64,000 nucleotides of DNA from Spirodela intermedia (taxonomy: Eukaryota > Streptophyta > Magnoliopsida > Alismatales > Araceae). A program made the translations under genes and the position numbers. A model generated the notes under the pieces. The model saw nothing but the letters and a program-made list of their open reading frames with translations. It did not search any database and had not been told where the DNA came from. Below, piece by piece: positions 38,401 to 48,984 of this stretch; the stretch's first letter is position 1, and each line of letters begins with the position of its first letter. The DNA lies in NCBI GenBank assembly GCA_902729315.2, contig LR746264.1:2031378-2095377 (forward strand). Direction: 5' to 3'.

Positions 38401-41400
38401 TTCTTCATTTTCTCATTCACGTGGATAATAGAAACCCTCTGCTTCCTTGGAAAAATGAATAATACCACATGACACAGGAATAAATCAGAATACCTATTCC
38501 TAAATTTTATTTTTGAAGCGGATGTTGTACAATCGTATCTAGAATGAACTGTACAAGACCAATCGAATACGCCACGATGTTTTCTTCTAATTAATAAATC
38601 TGGGCTCTCAAACTGGAAAACACCTCTTAGCTCTTCGAACAATTCCCCCTTAGCTCTTCGAACAAGTGTAAAGCCTTGGCCTAATCATGGTTTCCCTTAC
38701 TACGGATATGATCACGTACACAATCGAATTCAGAATTCAACCACAGTAAAACCTGGAATACACTCTCCACCTTCAACAAATTCCTCAGCCTTGCTATTTC
38801 TGCGGCACTTTCCATCTCCACATTTGACTCTAATCTAACTCTGTTAAGGCCCGGCAGTTTGTTAATGTAATATCTATGACACTCTGGATCACTTGCTTTG
38901 TCTTTTGAACTTGTCTCTTGATCTGAAAATCTGAGATGCAACTTATTTTTCAATAAGTTTTATTGAGAACAACTATGCCTGGCCGAAGGAAGGAGCAGAT
39001 ATTCCTTGTTGATTTGTGGTGGCATATAATGGAGCAGACATGATATTACTCTTGTATTTTCGACCTCTCCATCGTCAAGTGAAGAGATTCTTGGAGTCTC
39101 ATAATGCATATTTAAACTACTAGAGAAACTCTCTCATTCAGTTTTAACTTTAGAGATCCAAAGGGTAGGATCTTCAAACTAAAGATAAATTTGAATGCTG
39201 AGAATATTCTTTTAGGGGTTTTTAGCATGGTTGAAATAGAAGGGGGAATGGAAAAGACAGGAAAAGATTGGAAGCCTAGGATGTTGCCAGATGTTGGAGA
39301 GAGAAAGAGGAAAAAATGATAAAGAGATCTCCCTGAAAGAATATAAGCAATGAAGGCCAATCCACGTTCTAGTAGTATCTAAATACTATGGATGTCTTGT
39401 CCTCGTGACTATGATGGACTTCTAGATCATGAAAAAATAGCTGGATATTAGAAACCATTCTTCAAGCCCTTTTTTTCCTGTAAACTTAGCAGTCAGGAGA
39501 GTTCCTGAAACATTTTACTTATTTTCCATATACAATAAACGTAGTTCTCTCAGTCTTTGAGTTTCCAAAATCTTCATCTGTACTTGCATAGATATCAGCT
39601 AGAAGACAATCGAGCCTTTTAGGTGCGCCAATCCAACTAACGAGCTTGAGCTCGATGATACCAAATGAGCTATTCCACCATAAGTTTGGGTTTGGTTTAC
39701 TATTTCCCAAGGGGCTTGTACCCGTTACCAAATGGATTTCAGCCACCCATCAAGTGAGCTTGACCGCGCTGGTAAATTGACCTCAATCTGCCACAATGTA
39801 GAGCATGGACTCGACCTCAAATGGACTTCGATCAACTACAATTTGGTTCCAGTCCTGACAATACTGACAAATGAAATCCAATCCTTACAATCGTTTCACT
39901 TCAACTGTATCATTGTGAAAATATTTAGTCACTTTTAATGCTTCTGAAAGCTATCCAGCGTTCAATCCACTAAAATTTTAACTCGCTTATTATTCAGAAA
40001 TGGTGAAATTAATACCAATGGTTGTTGTAGTCAGTGGGGTGAATCCATATGATGAAATTACAAGTTATTACCATGGGGCCAATTGAAGTAAATCGTCTGA
40101 AATATATCCCAATAAAGAAGACACCTAATTGAATCAGAATCAGCTTCAACGCTTCCAAGCAAAAAAGAACACATAAAAAACTTGTGTCATGACATATTCA
40201 TCCACTCTTCATCTATTGTAGATACTACTTTATAAAACAATCGCCAAACATAATGAATTCCTTTGAAAGAGTCAAACAACATTTAGAGCCATTGTGCAGT
40301 TAAGCTGCGAATATGTCTATGTGTGTTTATATTTAAGTGTAGTGTATAAAATGGATTTTGCTGTACTGACGAAATAGTTCGCTGAATTTGATTTATCTTA
40401 TAGTTTGAGTGCTCTGGTTCACATGTAAAGCCTGTCTCAACTACTCGTACCTTTTCAAACATTTTTTCCTTTGATGCATATGTTGACTAGTTGTGAAGAT
40501 ATACGGTTCTATATAGCTATCATAATTTTAGTCATAAATTTGAGTTATTTAATTTTTATAATTTAAAAGTTGCTATTTATTCTGCATCATGATTCAAGTA
40601 CAGAGTTCCCACAAAAAATCAGCCACAAGTCTTTCTGAGGAAATGAAAGGAAGCTGGTGTGATTTCATTGTATCAGTTATTACAGATGAATGGAACAAAT
40701 GCAAAAAAGGTATCTAGAAGTAGTAGAATGTCTTAATTACTCGCAAATCATGATTTGAGTTATGTGTAACATAATTTTTCAATTTGCAGCAATTGAAGCA
40801 TCAATACCTCAAAGAGATCTGAAATGCATACTGTTGCCTTCTAAAACATGCGTTTCTGAAGGTTCGACAAATATGCCTATCCCTGACTTGTTTTAATCTG
40901 TTTTTATTCATCATAGATATCTGTAGGCAACTAATGCCAGAGGATGGTTCTTAACACCAGCTGGATAGTTTTTCAGGTGACTCATCCTTTGTTGCTGGTG
41001 AAAGACTGTTTGAGACTGTAAAGGTTCGTTTATCCTAATTTAGCTGTTTGAGTCATCTACATCGAATAACAGTTTTTAATGCCAGAAGATCTTTGATGTC
41101 CTAGAGTTAGATTCAGTCCTCCCCTTGTTAGGTCAAACAGTTTTTAATGCTGTGAATGGGGAAAACAACTATACATCTTTGACAAGATTTTGCTCAAAAA
41201 GAATAATGTGTGAACGAGCATTTATCACTGATAACTCTGTTCTCTTTTTGCAGAATGAATGCGTTCGTGCCATTATGCCATTAAAATTTAGCTCTTATTC
41301 ACTACTGTTGGGGTCATAATAGCACTTTTCTTTGACGCTTTGCCTATTTCCTTGCAACAGGTGTTTGTTCTTCGACATCAGCTTCTAATCTTTTCTTCAG

Positions 41401-44292
41401 GTGGATCTTTACCAGATCAGCCTTCTGTAAATTCTCCTAGCAGTTGTCTTGTACATTCTCGAGCAAAAAGTGCTGGCTTGGATGTTTTAGTACCAAAGCC
41501 TGGCACAGAGGTTAATCTAGGTCAGATGTTTAACCGACTTCAATTACTTTCGATGCTCATCTGACATTCTTAGTCTGCTTTTACAAAAGAGAAACTGCTT
41601 TATTAACTTGTTGTTATTCTTCGTTTCGTAGTTGACGCAATATCTTGTAGAATAGCATTTGAGAGAGGAAAAGAACGCCATTTTTGCTTCCTAGCTGTTG
41701 CTAGAGGGACATCAGGGTGGATTCTTTTGGCCGAAGAGTTGCCCTTAAATCAGGAAAAAGGGATTATTCGTGTTGCCGCACCCTTGGCTGGGTCAAATGT
41801 AGGTGATCTTCAATTTTCTAGTTATTACCCTTCTTGAATAGTTTAATTTATGTGATTATTTATTCATATCGTTCCTTCTACTACCTGTCAATAAGAAAAG
41901 TGATTGACAAAAATTGACGCAACTCGCTGACAACTGTCACACTGATGCTTTGCATCCTAATGAACATGGGGCAAAGGCTTACCTTTATGAACATTCTGCA
42001 CCCATGTATCATTCAAATTCGCTGCTACTTGATCTAGTTTGACTTGTTGCAAAAGAAAAAAGAGAGAAAATGATAAAAAAATTGGACACTTTGTGACGAA
42101 ACTTGGTCAACTTGTTTTATTGGCGATCAGTTCCTGTTAGAATTGTGTTGACTTGATCTGATCGGAATGGCTAACAGATCAACAAATTTCATATCCGGCC
42201 AAATCTGACCTGATTTACCGAGAGTACTTCGGCCAGTCTCTGATCTTAAATCCATGGTTGATCTTAGGCGGACAGTTACACCTTGATCTGTTTCAGCTCC
42301 GAATTAGCCGGTTTTATGATCAGAACTAATTCAATATAAAAAAATGTTTCAGTATTTTTTTAGTTGTTTTTAAAGTTCTCATGATAAGGTTCCTTGATCA
42401 ATGAAGTAACTCATCCCTCGAAGTACCACAGACTGAGTGATTCTCATCTCTAAACACTATCTGTAGTATCAACTTGAATTTTTTGTTTCTTATTTTTTTT
42501 TACTGCCGTATATATTGCTGAAAACTCGACATCCTTTCGTGATAATTGATTTTGCTAAATTTAGCTCTCACAGATGGCTGCCTATCCATAGGCTTTTACC
42601 CCTTTCGTCTTCCTATTCTTTTCCTTCCTGCATGTGGCTGCTGTCATAAGTTTCCTGGCCACTGATGGACTTTAAAAGAGGTGTATTTCGTCTTCCTGCT
42701 TTGGTACGTGGTTGCTGTTGCAAAAATGCTCCAACTGCTGGTTCTTTTCCTCATCTGTCTTTTTTGTCATCTGCCTGACGGGGGCGTCTTTTCCGAAATG
42801 GGAACATGACCAATCTATTTCAGTTCAGTTCTGCAAATGAATTTTCATTCCTTATGCATACAAGTTATGGGAGCATTCAGCCGTCTGAATGATTATAATA
42901 TGATGGATAGCATAGGAAATATTGAATTGACCAATCTCCCTGGGTGTGATTAAACCTTAATCTTAATTTCGGATCATTCAACTTTCAATCTTGCTGAAAA
43001 TCTTTTATTTTTTTTATTTTTTTATTTTTCCCTCTGGAATGATCCCTTTGCTGGGTAGTGACCTAGAACTCAGGCTTGTGCCAGTTCATCGGCACAAAAT
43101 AAATGTAACTTATATAAAGTGGAAGAAACAGGCAAGACAACCAATGTAATAAGTTTTGTACATCATTGACTGGGTATTTGCTTCTCCCTGCGTATGGTAC
43201 AATTTTTTATCGTTAGGTAATGGCCGCCACCTGCCAAGTGTTCCAAGTCTGAATTCAGATTATCACTGTTTGTGGTCTTTTATAGACATTAGTTCTCCCA
43301 GATATGGTGCCCTATTGATGGAAAGCACCAGGCCCTATAATGATGACGAGAAATTCAAATATGAAAGTTAATTGCCCAACATCTAGTGCTGCACCTTACT
43401 ATCTTTAGACGAATTCTTCTATCTGGGTCAGATGGACGGATTCAGTCCATCAAAGCTTCAGAATCTGCGGCTTTCTGCCACGGTATCTTGTGGGAATTGT
43501 TTATTATTTTTTCCACTGATGTGAGGATTTCGGTTATTAGTGGAAATCCTCATTGATGAGCCACTCTGCGTCATATGCCCATTTAAGATCTCATCAATTC
43601 TCCTTCACTGGCAGTCTTTCGAAAATGATCTTAACGAGTCAACCCCTTCTGTTTGGTCTCATGGTGGCTTGGAACGGAGCAACAGGGGCATAGAACCTGC
43701 CAGGGTTGATTGTATGCAAGGTGTAGGCAGCTATTGATACAATATTCGGAATAGCTATGATTTAGCCAGATAATCCTATTTTTTTTTCAACAATATTTAT
43801 CACTTTTCCTTCATGGCTAGCCTTCACTGCATCTATCTACATAGGTACATATATATGTAAAGATTCATTCTGAAAGCATATATAACACTCGGATGCTATG
43901 TCTCTTTCCTTTTATATTCATACTTCCCCCCCTCTTTATATTCAATCTCCTCCTCCACTGATTCATCTTCGCATTAGCTCCATTATATTTGTTGATTGTT
44001 CCTTTCTTCTGTAGATTAGCCACACCCCGTTTATTGAATCTTCTCTCTCCATATCTTGTCACAGCCAAGAGCAGATGAGAGGCAACCCAAGTGGCTGCAC
44101 CTGCGCATCCGCCCCTCAACCCTGCCCACCAGGGACGCGGCGAGCAACAGGAAGGTCTTGGTTGACGGCCGGTGGACCCTCGCTTTTGGCGATGAGCAGA
44201 CATGCCAGTCGGCCATCGCCATGATTCAAGAAGAGATGCATCTGCAGCAATCTGAGGTGGAAAAGGCATTAAGCCCCTTGCTTGACGCCTGA
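26423..44292 (+). CDS. TT9: CLEC16A-like FPL-domain protein (GFS9/TT9 homologue)
   Basis: Twenty-one coding exons, all GT-AG and phase-consistent: 26423-26475, 28013-28064, 28144-28220, 28301-28434, 28567-28663, 28814-28871, 31868-31976, 32088-32211, 32342-32528, 32653-32984, 35069-35157, 35238-35308, 35905-36015, 37023-37085, 37845-37982, 40604-40709, 40790-40861, 40977-41023, 41361-41520, 41632-41798, 44065-44292. They total 2475 nt, or 824 aa. It starts MWFSFWRSRDRFSLDELR. The FPL domain covers roughly residues 40-190 (MERQLMGEFVRILRV, LLQTISIMIQNLKSE, YYISFLRAISGKLN). Later blocks are DGLGILPQRKQHKKLLL, LDALVSLFCRSNIS, GWLLRQLLPHSE, CRIAFERGKERHF and WLHLRIRPSTLP. In Arabidopsis GFS9/TT9 is a Golgi-associated peripheral membrane protein needed for vacuolar trafficking and flavonoid accumulation; animal CLEC16A acts in endosome/mitophagy control. 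Introns 6, 10, 15 and 20 are 2-3 kb; I see no gene in them except the antisense Copia gag remnant in intron 15. Confidence 0.93.
38376..38953 (-). mobile_element. Copia-type gag remnant, antisense in intron 15 of the CLEC16A-like gene
   Basis: Minus-strand frames read CHRYYINKLPGLNRVRLES, LRNLLKVESVFQVLLWLNSE and FDCVRDHIRSK. A second frame (38642-38376) reads EELRGVFQFES. This order resembles the UBN2/Copia gag core (YYxxLxxLW, RVFEFLxGLNxEFDxVRxQI, PSLxEVFxxVQxEE). Frames are broken, and no protease, integrase or RT is visible. Limits are those of the recognisable protein similarity only. Confidence 0.5.
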
Positions 44293-45403
44293 GGGCACCC
44301 TGAAGCCTCTCATCCCCGTCAACGTCTCGCTGGATCCGTGGAGACAAACCGAATTGGGAAGGAAGAGTTTCTGTATCAGTAGTAGCTCTCTTCTCGTCTT
44401 AGACGTATTAGGAAAAGCTGCTTCCCAACTCTTCACATCATTGCAGGTGTGATCAGGCTTCTTCTTCTTCTTCTTCTTCTTCAATTGTCATTCTTTAAGA
44501 TGAGCCAGGGGGAGCTGTGAGAAGCTCCCCCCCGCTCCCCCCCCCCTCCAGTGTAATGGTCTCCTGGGTTCCTCCCTTGGCTGTAGAAAAATGGAAACGG
44601 TAAGCTGTAACTATCCCTTTTTTTGTGTGCTGATCAAAGCAATGTGAATAGATGGAAAAAGGAGGCCTCCCTGTTTGGTTCTGCAAAGAAATATCTCCGT
44701 CGCTGTGATTCTTTGTGGGGGACGATATTTAAGTGATCACCTCCCCATGGAGAGTAGAATATTCGTACTGCTGCCAGGGGGATTTCAGAGCATAAGGGCA
44801 ATGATTTTTAATGTAATGTTGCTTCTTGGGCAGGAATATATATATATATATATATTATTTTATTTTCAAGAAATTGAGTGGTGAAATACATGGCATGAAT
44901 TGGGTGTGTGGGGAACAAATAAATTTAGCATCCACTTTAGTTTGATTAGAGCATCTCCTAAGTTAGGAGATGTGTGATTAGAACAAATGGGCCGGCCAAT
45001 CCAAGAAACCAGACCAGTGTTTCCATGTGTGATCTTTCTACTGGGTTATATATAGAGTGTGGTTAGGTTTAGAAGGCATTTTCTATATATGGGCATTGCG
45101 CATTGGGCACGCCTCATAAGATGGGCAACGGTGATGACGACTGTCATAGATAGAATCCATCTCTGGAAACCCAGAGAAGCGGGGGGCCTTGATATTTTTA
45201 TATCCAAATCCACAGTAGGGATATGGGCATCCTTCATAGGCTCTCTGTTCTTGGCGAACACGAGGGTTCTCTCTCTGATCCTGGTGGCAAATCATATTCT
45301 ACAAGGCGCAATCTTCCTCATACAAAACTCATTCGATCTTCAAGCATTTACACATGAATTAACCCAACTACAGGAAAAGATAATTATACTCTTGGGTATC
45401 TCT

Positions 45404-45463
<60 letters not shown>

Positions 45464-45627
45464 CGTCTTCCTTGATGTCAGATGCAAGGTAGCAAATTTC
45501 TCACACTCATAAGCACCACATTCTAATCACTGGGAGGCGCAGACATCTCCAATGCAAGACTTACTAAGAAGGCAGTGAATTCTTTCAGCTCGTCAGACAA
45601 CACAACCGACTGGAAAACATCAGAGCC
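44293..45627. other. Convergent intergenic region (3' UTRs) with (CT)n
   Basis: Lies between the stop codons of the CLEC16A-like (plus) and TXNDC9-like (minus) genes. Contains (TTC)n near 44460-44482, a poly-C run near 44540, (TA)n at about 44836-44853 and a (CT)n tract at about 45407-45460. A 138-codon plus frame at 45059-45475 runs into the CT tract and resembles nothing I know; I do not call it a gene. Confidence 0.55.
45407..45460. repeat. (CT)n microsatellite
   Basis: Pure CT tract of about 54 bp, 170 bp beyond the stop codon of the TXNDC9-like gene. Confidence 0.95.
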
Positions 45628-47817
45628 TTAGTCTGAATCTGATGAGTAATTTTCCGACTGTCGGACGCTCCTCTGTGGTTGCCTCACACCACCAGCCTTG
45701 AACGATGACTCACCCTCGAGAGCGATGACTTGGGACTTAGCCAGCCTCTCTTCCAGCTCCTCCATGCTGAACTCATCGCTCCCGCCAAGCTCATCGAAGC
45801 CGACCTGCAGCCCACATTCAAGGATTGCAGTCAGACTATTCATTCCCAGTACACAGAGCCAGATGAATATAAGAACGTTTAGTGTGGTGTTCTTCCCATC
45901 TCTCCTTACCACATAATCGTCGACCTTGGCGTTCTTGATCAGAGCAAGAGTTGGTAGCACAACGATTTTGAGTTTCTCAGTCAAGAAAGGACTCTTCTCA
46001 GCATGGATCTTCAGGAAGCGGGTCTCCATGTGTTGCTTAGCGAGAAGACTGAGGTGCTTGTCCATGACCTGGACATGACAGGTTATTATGTCAAATAAAG
46101 GTCGTCTACTTTCCAATTTCTCTTCAGTTTAGATAAGACATTTGTCTCTATCCTTCTTACTTTTTTCTATAGCACAACATGAATTAGAACAACAATTTTG
46201 TTCTTGTCTGTTCGAATTCCTGGCATATGAATGGTGGAATGCTTACAAGAGCTATGGATCTGCAAGACGTGGGTGGGCAGGATGGGCAACAGGTAACATG
46301 AGGGTGATTTCTTAAGACAGATAGGATTGCACTGGCTGAGACAGCGAGATATGAACCCATCTCAGAACTACAAGCATTTGATCAGATTAGGGATTCTTGA
46401 TTAGCATGGTTTATGATGATTTCATTTCTGTCCCACTGATGTAGACACTAACGCATCAGTTAAGTAATACTCCAAACATTCATTTAGCAGCTTCTGTTAA
46501 ACAAGAAACCCCCTGCCAGCAATCTTTCATTCGCTATAGACGTTCTGCCAGGGGATGAAAAAACTAAGAAATAATTGCACGTCAAAAGGAAACCTAGGCT
46601 TTAATAAAATAATTCGCAAAGAATTATCTTCCTTAACAACAAATATTCAGCTCTATCTGGAGCGGCAATATTTTCATCATAAATCGTTCCACTTCTCTCC
46701 GGAAAGAGAAGTGGAACGATTCGATGGCCCTTCAGAAAACATTACGACCTAATTTATCCAGAACAATAGAATGCATCTAGAAGGTATACCGCGCCCGTTT
46801 TTCAAGTGTAAAATGAGATGGTTTAATCTCATAAAGAATCCTGAAAATATTGCTTACTGAATAAGGATCGAATTTTCAACTAGACATCCATGAACACAGT
46901 TTGTTTCATTCACATGGTAAGATACAAGTTCGATGGAGACTTCATAATCAAGTCAAACAACATCTAACATTTATCTGGGGGAGCTTCAACAAATATTTCG
47001 CATGAATAAATTATTAATGTGCTGAGCACTGAGCATAAGTATGCTTATTATCATAATTGGTCGCTTGAATATGTCGCAAATTACTTCATTCACGATCAAC
47101 CAGGATGAGAGTCCCATGGTACTTAAGTATAGAAGAAGATAATTTTCATAGCATGGCACTTTTAGGCTGTACATGTAATAACGCTCTGTATCCATGCCAT
47201 CTGCTACATTGAATTCGGCCAATTCAATATTAACCAAACAAATCTGACACTAATCTCAACAGTATAACCTTACCACGCTGCACATTTCACGAATCCTCCC
47301 ACATTTTTCCGGCCAGATTTTTAGCTACATTTATAAATGCAACAATAGGGACATTTAATCTGATCGATGCACGACTGTTTTCCCCTTCTCCAATAGAGGA
47401 GCGTACCTTACAGGGCCAGTTTTCTCGGTAGAAGTGGCAGACAACGCGTTCGCTGGCTTTGACGGCAGCAAAGAAGTCCTTCTCCACAATCTCCGTATAT
47501 TCACCGTGCCCGAGGGCCGCCCAGCGGCTCTTCCTCTCTGCCGCCTTCTTGAGCTGCTGCAGACGCCGCTCCCGGAGCGCCTCGAGGTCGTCCAGGTCGA
47601 GCTTTTCCAGCGTCGCGATCTCCTCATCCAGCTTATCCTCCACCGCCTTCGCCACCGTCAGCACCGACTGCTCGATCACCTGCGGCAGCAAAAAATAAAT
47701 CAAAATCAAAATCATCAAATAAAAAGAGCAAACGATCGTAGGACGAAGAGAAAACACGATATCAAACAAGCAGGAAATGGAACGGTTCGCAACCTGTTGG
47801 ACGCGGGCGTCCCCCAT
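45628..47817 (-). CDS. Thioredoxin domain-containing protein 9 (TXNDC9/phosducin-like) homologue
   Basis: Four exons, 47794-47817 (24 nt), 47407-47679, 45910-46068 and 45628-45804, total 633 nt, or 210 aa. The order is: N-terminus MGDARVQQVIEQSVL, an acidic/coiled segment (KLDEEIATLEKLDLDDLEAL), GHGEYTEIVEKDFF, the thioredoxin-fold strand VVCHFYRENWPCK (about residues 87-99), KHLSLLAKQHMETRFLKIHA, the cis-Pro strand KIVVLPTLALIKN, GFDELGGSDEFSMEELEERL and a Ser/Asp tail. The redox CXXC is replaced by WPC with a single Cys, as in the phosducin-like branch, so disulfide reductase activity is unlikely. Family members bind the chaperonin CCT/TRiC and influence tubulin/actin folding. Length matches the Arabidopsis homologue (about 210 aa, from memory). 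It lies in tandem with the JMJ31-like gene. Confidence 0.93.
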
Positions 47818-48984
47818 GGCGGCAGATCTGAGCAGAGGAATCCTCCGAGGGTGTCAGGCCGGCCGGCGGTGGGAAGTGGTGGACGAAAAAACCCAACCCC
47901 AACCCCGTCGGCGGTTCTTTTCTGGCGTTTATTGGCATTGCAAAACTCATTCTAGGAATGGATTCTCTTACCTTACTCTTTATTTAATACCGCATTTTAA
48001 TTAAGCTACTTTAGACAAAATTTTATCGTCATTAAAATGTAAACTCTTATTTACCTTCACATCCAATAATATATATTTTTATATTTATGTCCAAAGAGTA
48101 TCAATCATCGATCTTAAAGGACTTGAAAGTAGTAAAAAGCCCACTTATTCACATTGAGGAGACATTGTAGATACGTCCACTAAATCCTAAGTGATTTGAG
48201 CTTCGTGGCCTAGAATCCCTTATTTTTTCATCCTTTTCTTGAGATGCTAACCGTCTCTCTCTCTCTCTCTCTCTCTCTAGCTCTATCTATCTCTCCATAA
48301 CTCCTCTACGCGTATCTATGTGACATAGGGGTTGACCTTGTAGCCAAATAAATTAAGATTGCGCTATTATAATCATCCTTCAAGTGAAAACACTTTTTTC
48401 TATAAATAGAGACTAAAGATTCAAGTTACTTTGACTTTCATCCACATGCGACTTAGTAGAAGAGCCGCCATGGCTATGTATGGGTACCATGATAAGGGTT
48501 TAATTGGTACATTAATAAAATAGCCCTTGCGAGAAAAAATATTCAACTTATTTTCACTTTTTTGTATATATCTGTCGCAATACCAAAGTTTGCTTAAAAG
48601 ATGAACAATTTATTATTTTCTTACTACAATTAGTCAAACCCAAAGAAATCAGCTGAAGCTATTTATGGGCATTTTGACTCCCTAGTTGCTTTGACTTTCA
48701 CCCGCATGCTACTTAGTAGAAGAGCCGCCATGGCTATTTATGGGAAACCATGGGAGAACTTATTTTCATTTTTTGTATATACCTGTCACAACACCAAAGT
48801 TTACTCAAAAGATGAAAAATTTATTATTTTCTTTCTACAATTAGTCAAACCCAAAAGAAAACAACCGAAGCTGGCTTCGTCCTCAGAATTTTATGGGTCT
48901 TTCTCTCACGACATCCAAGAAGTTGATTAAGCACTTACAGGAATATTGAGCAAGGTGAGCTGATCCCTGATCCCTTTGGGGTGG
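47818..48984. other. Intergenic between TXNDC9-like and JMJ31-like genes, with duplication
   Basis: First ~120 bp are GC-rich (5' UTR/promoter of the TXNDC9-like gene). A (CT)n tract lies at about 48254-48280, and a direct duplication occupies 48431-48872. The last ~100 bp are likely the 3' UTR of the JMJ31-like gene. No further gene is seen. Confidence 0.6.
48431..48872. repeat. Direct duplication (~230 bp and ~180 bp copies)
   Basis: Copy 1 (48431-48660) and copy 2 (48691-48872) both begin TTGACTTTCA(T/C)CC(A/G)CATGC, then ACTTAGTAGAAGAGCCGCCA, and continue AACTTATTTTCA, TTTTTTGTATATA, AAATTTATTATTTTC-like and CAATTAGTCAAACCCAAA. Copy 2 lacks about 50 bp present in copy 1 after the GCCGCCATGG block. 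Confidence 0.9.

Noticed and set aside
45059-45475. 138-codon plus-strand ORF between the CLEC16A-like and TXNDC9-like genes
   Set aside because: No recognisable domain, ends in a (CT)n tract read as Leu-Ser repeats, and lies where two 3' UTRs converge.
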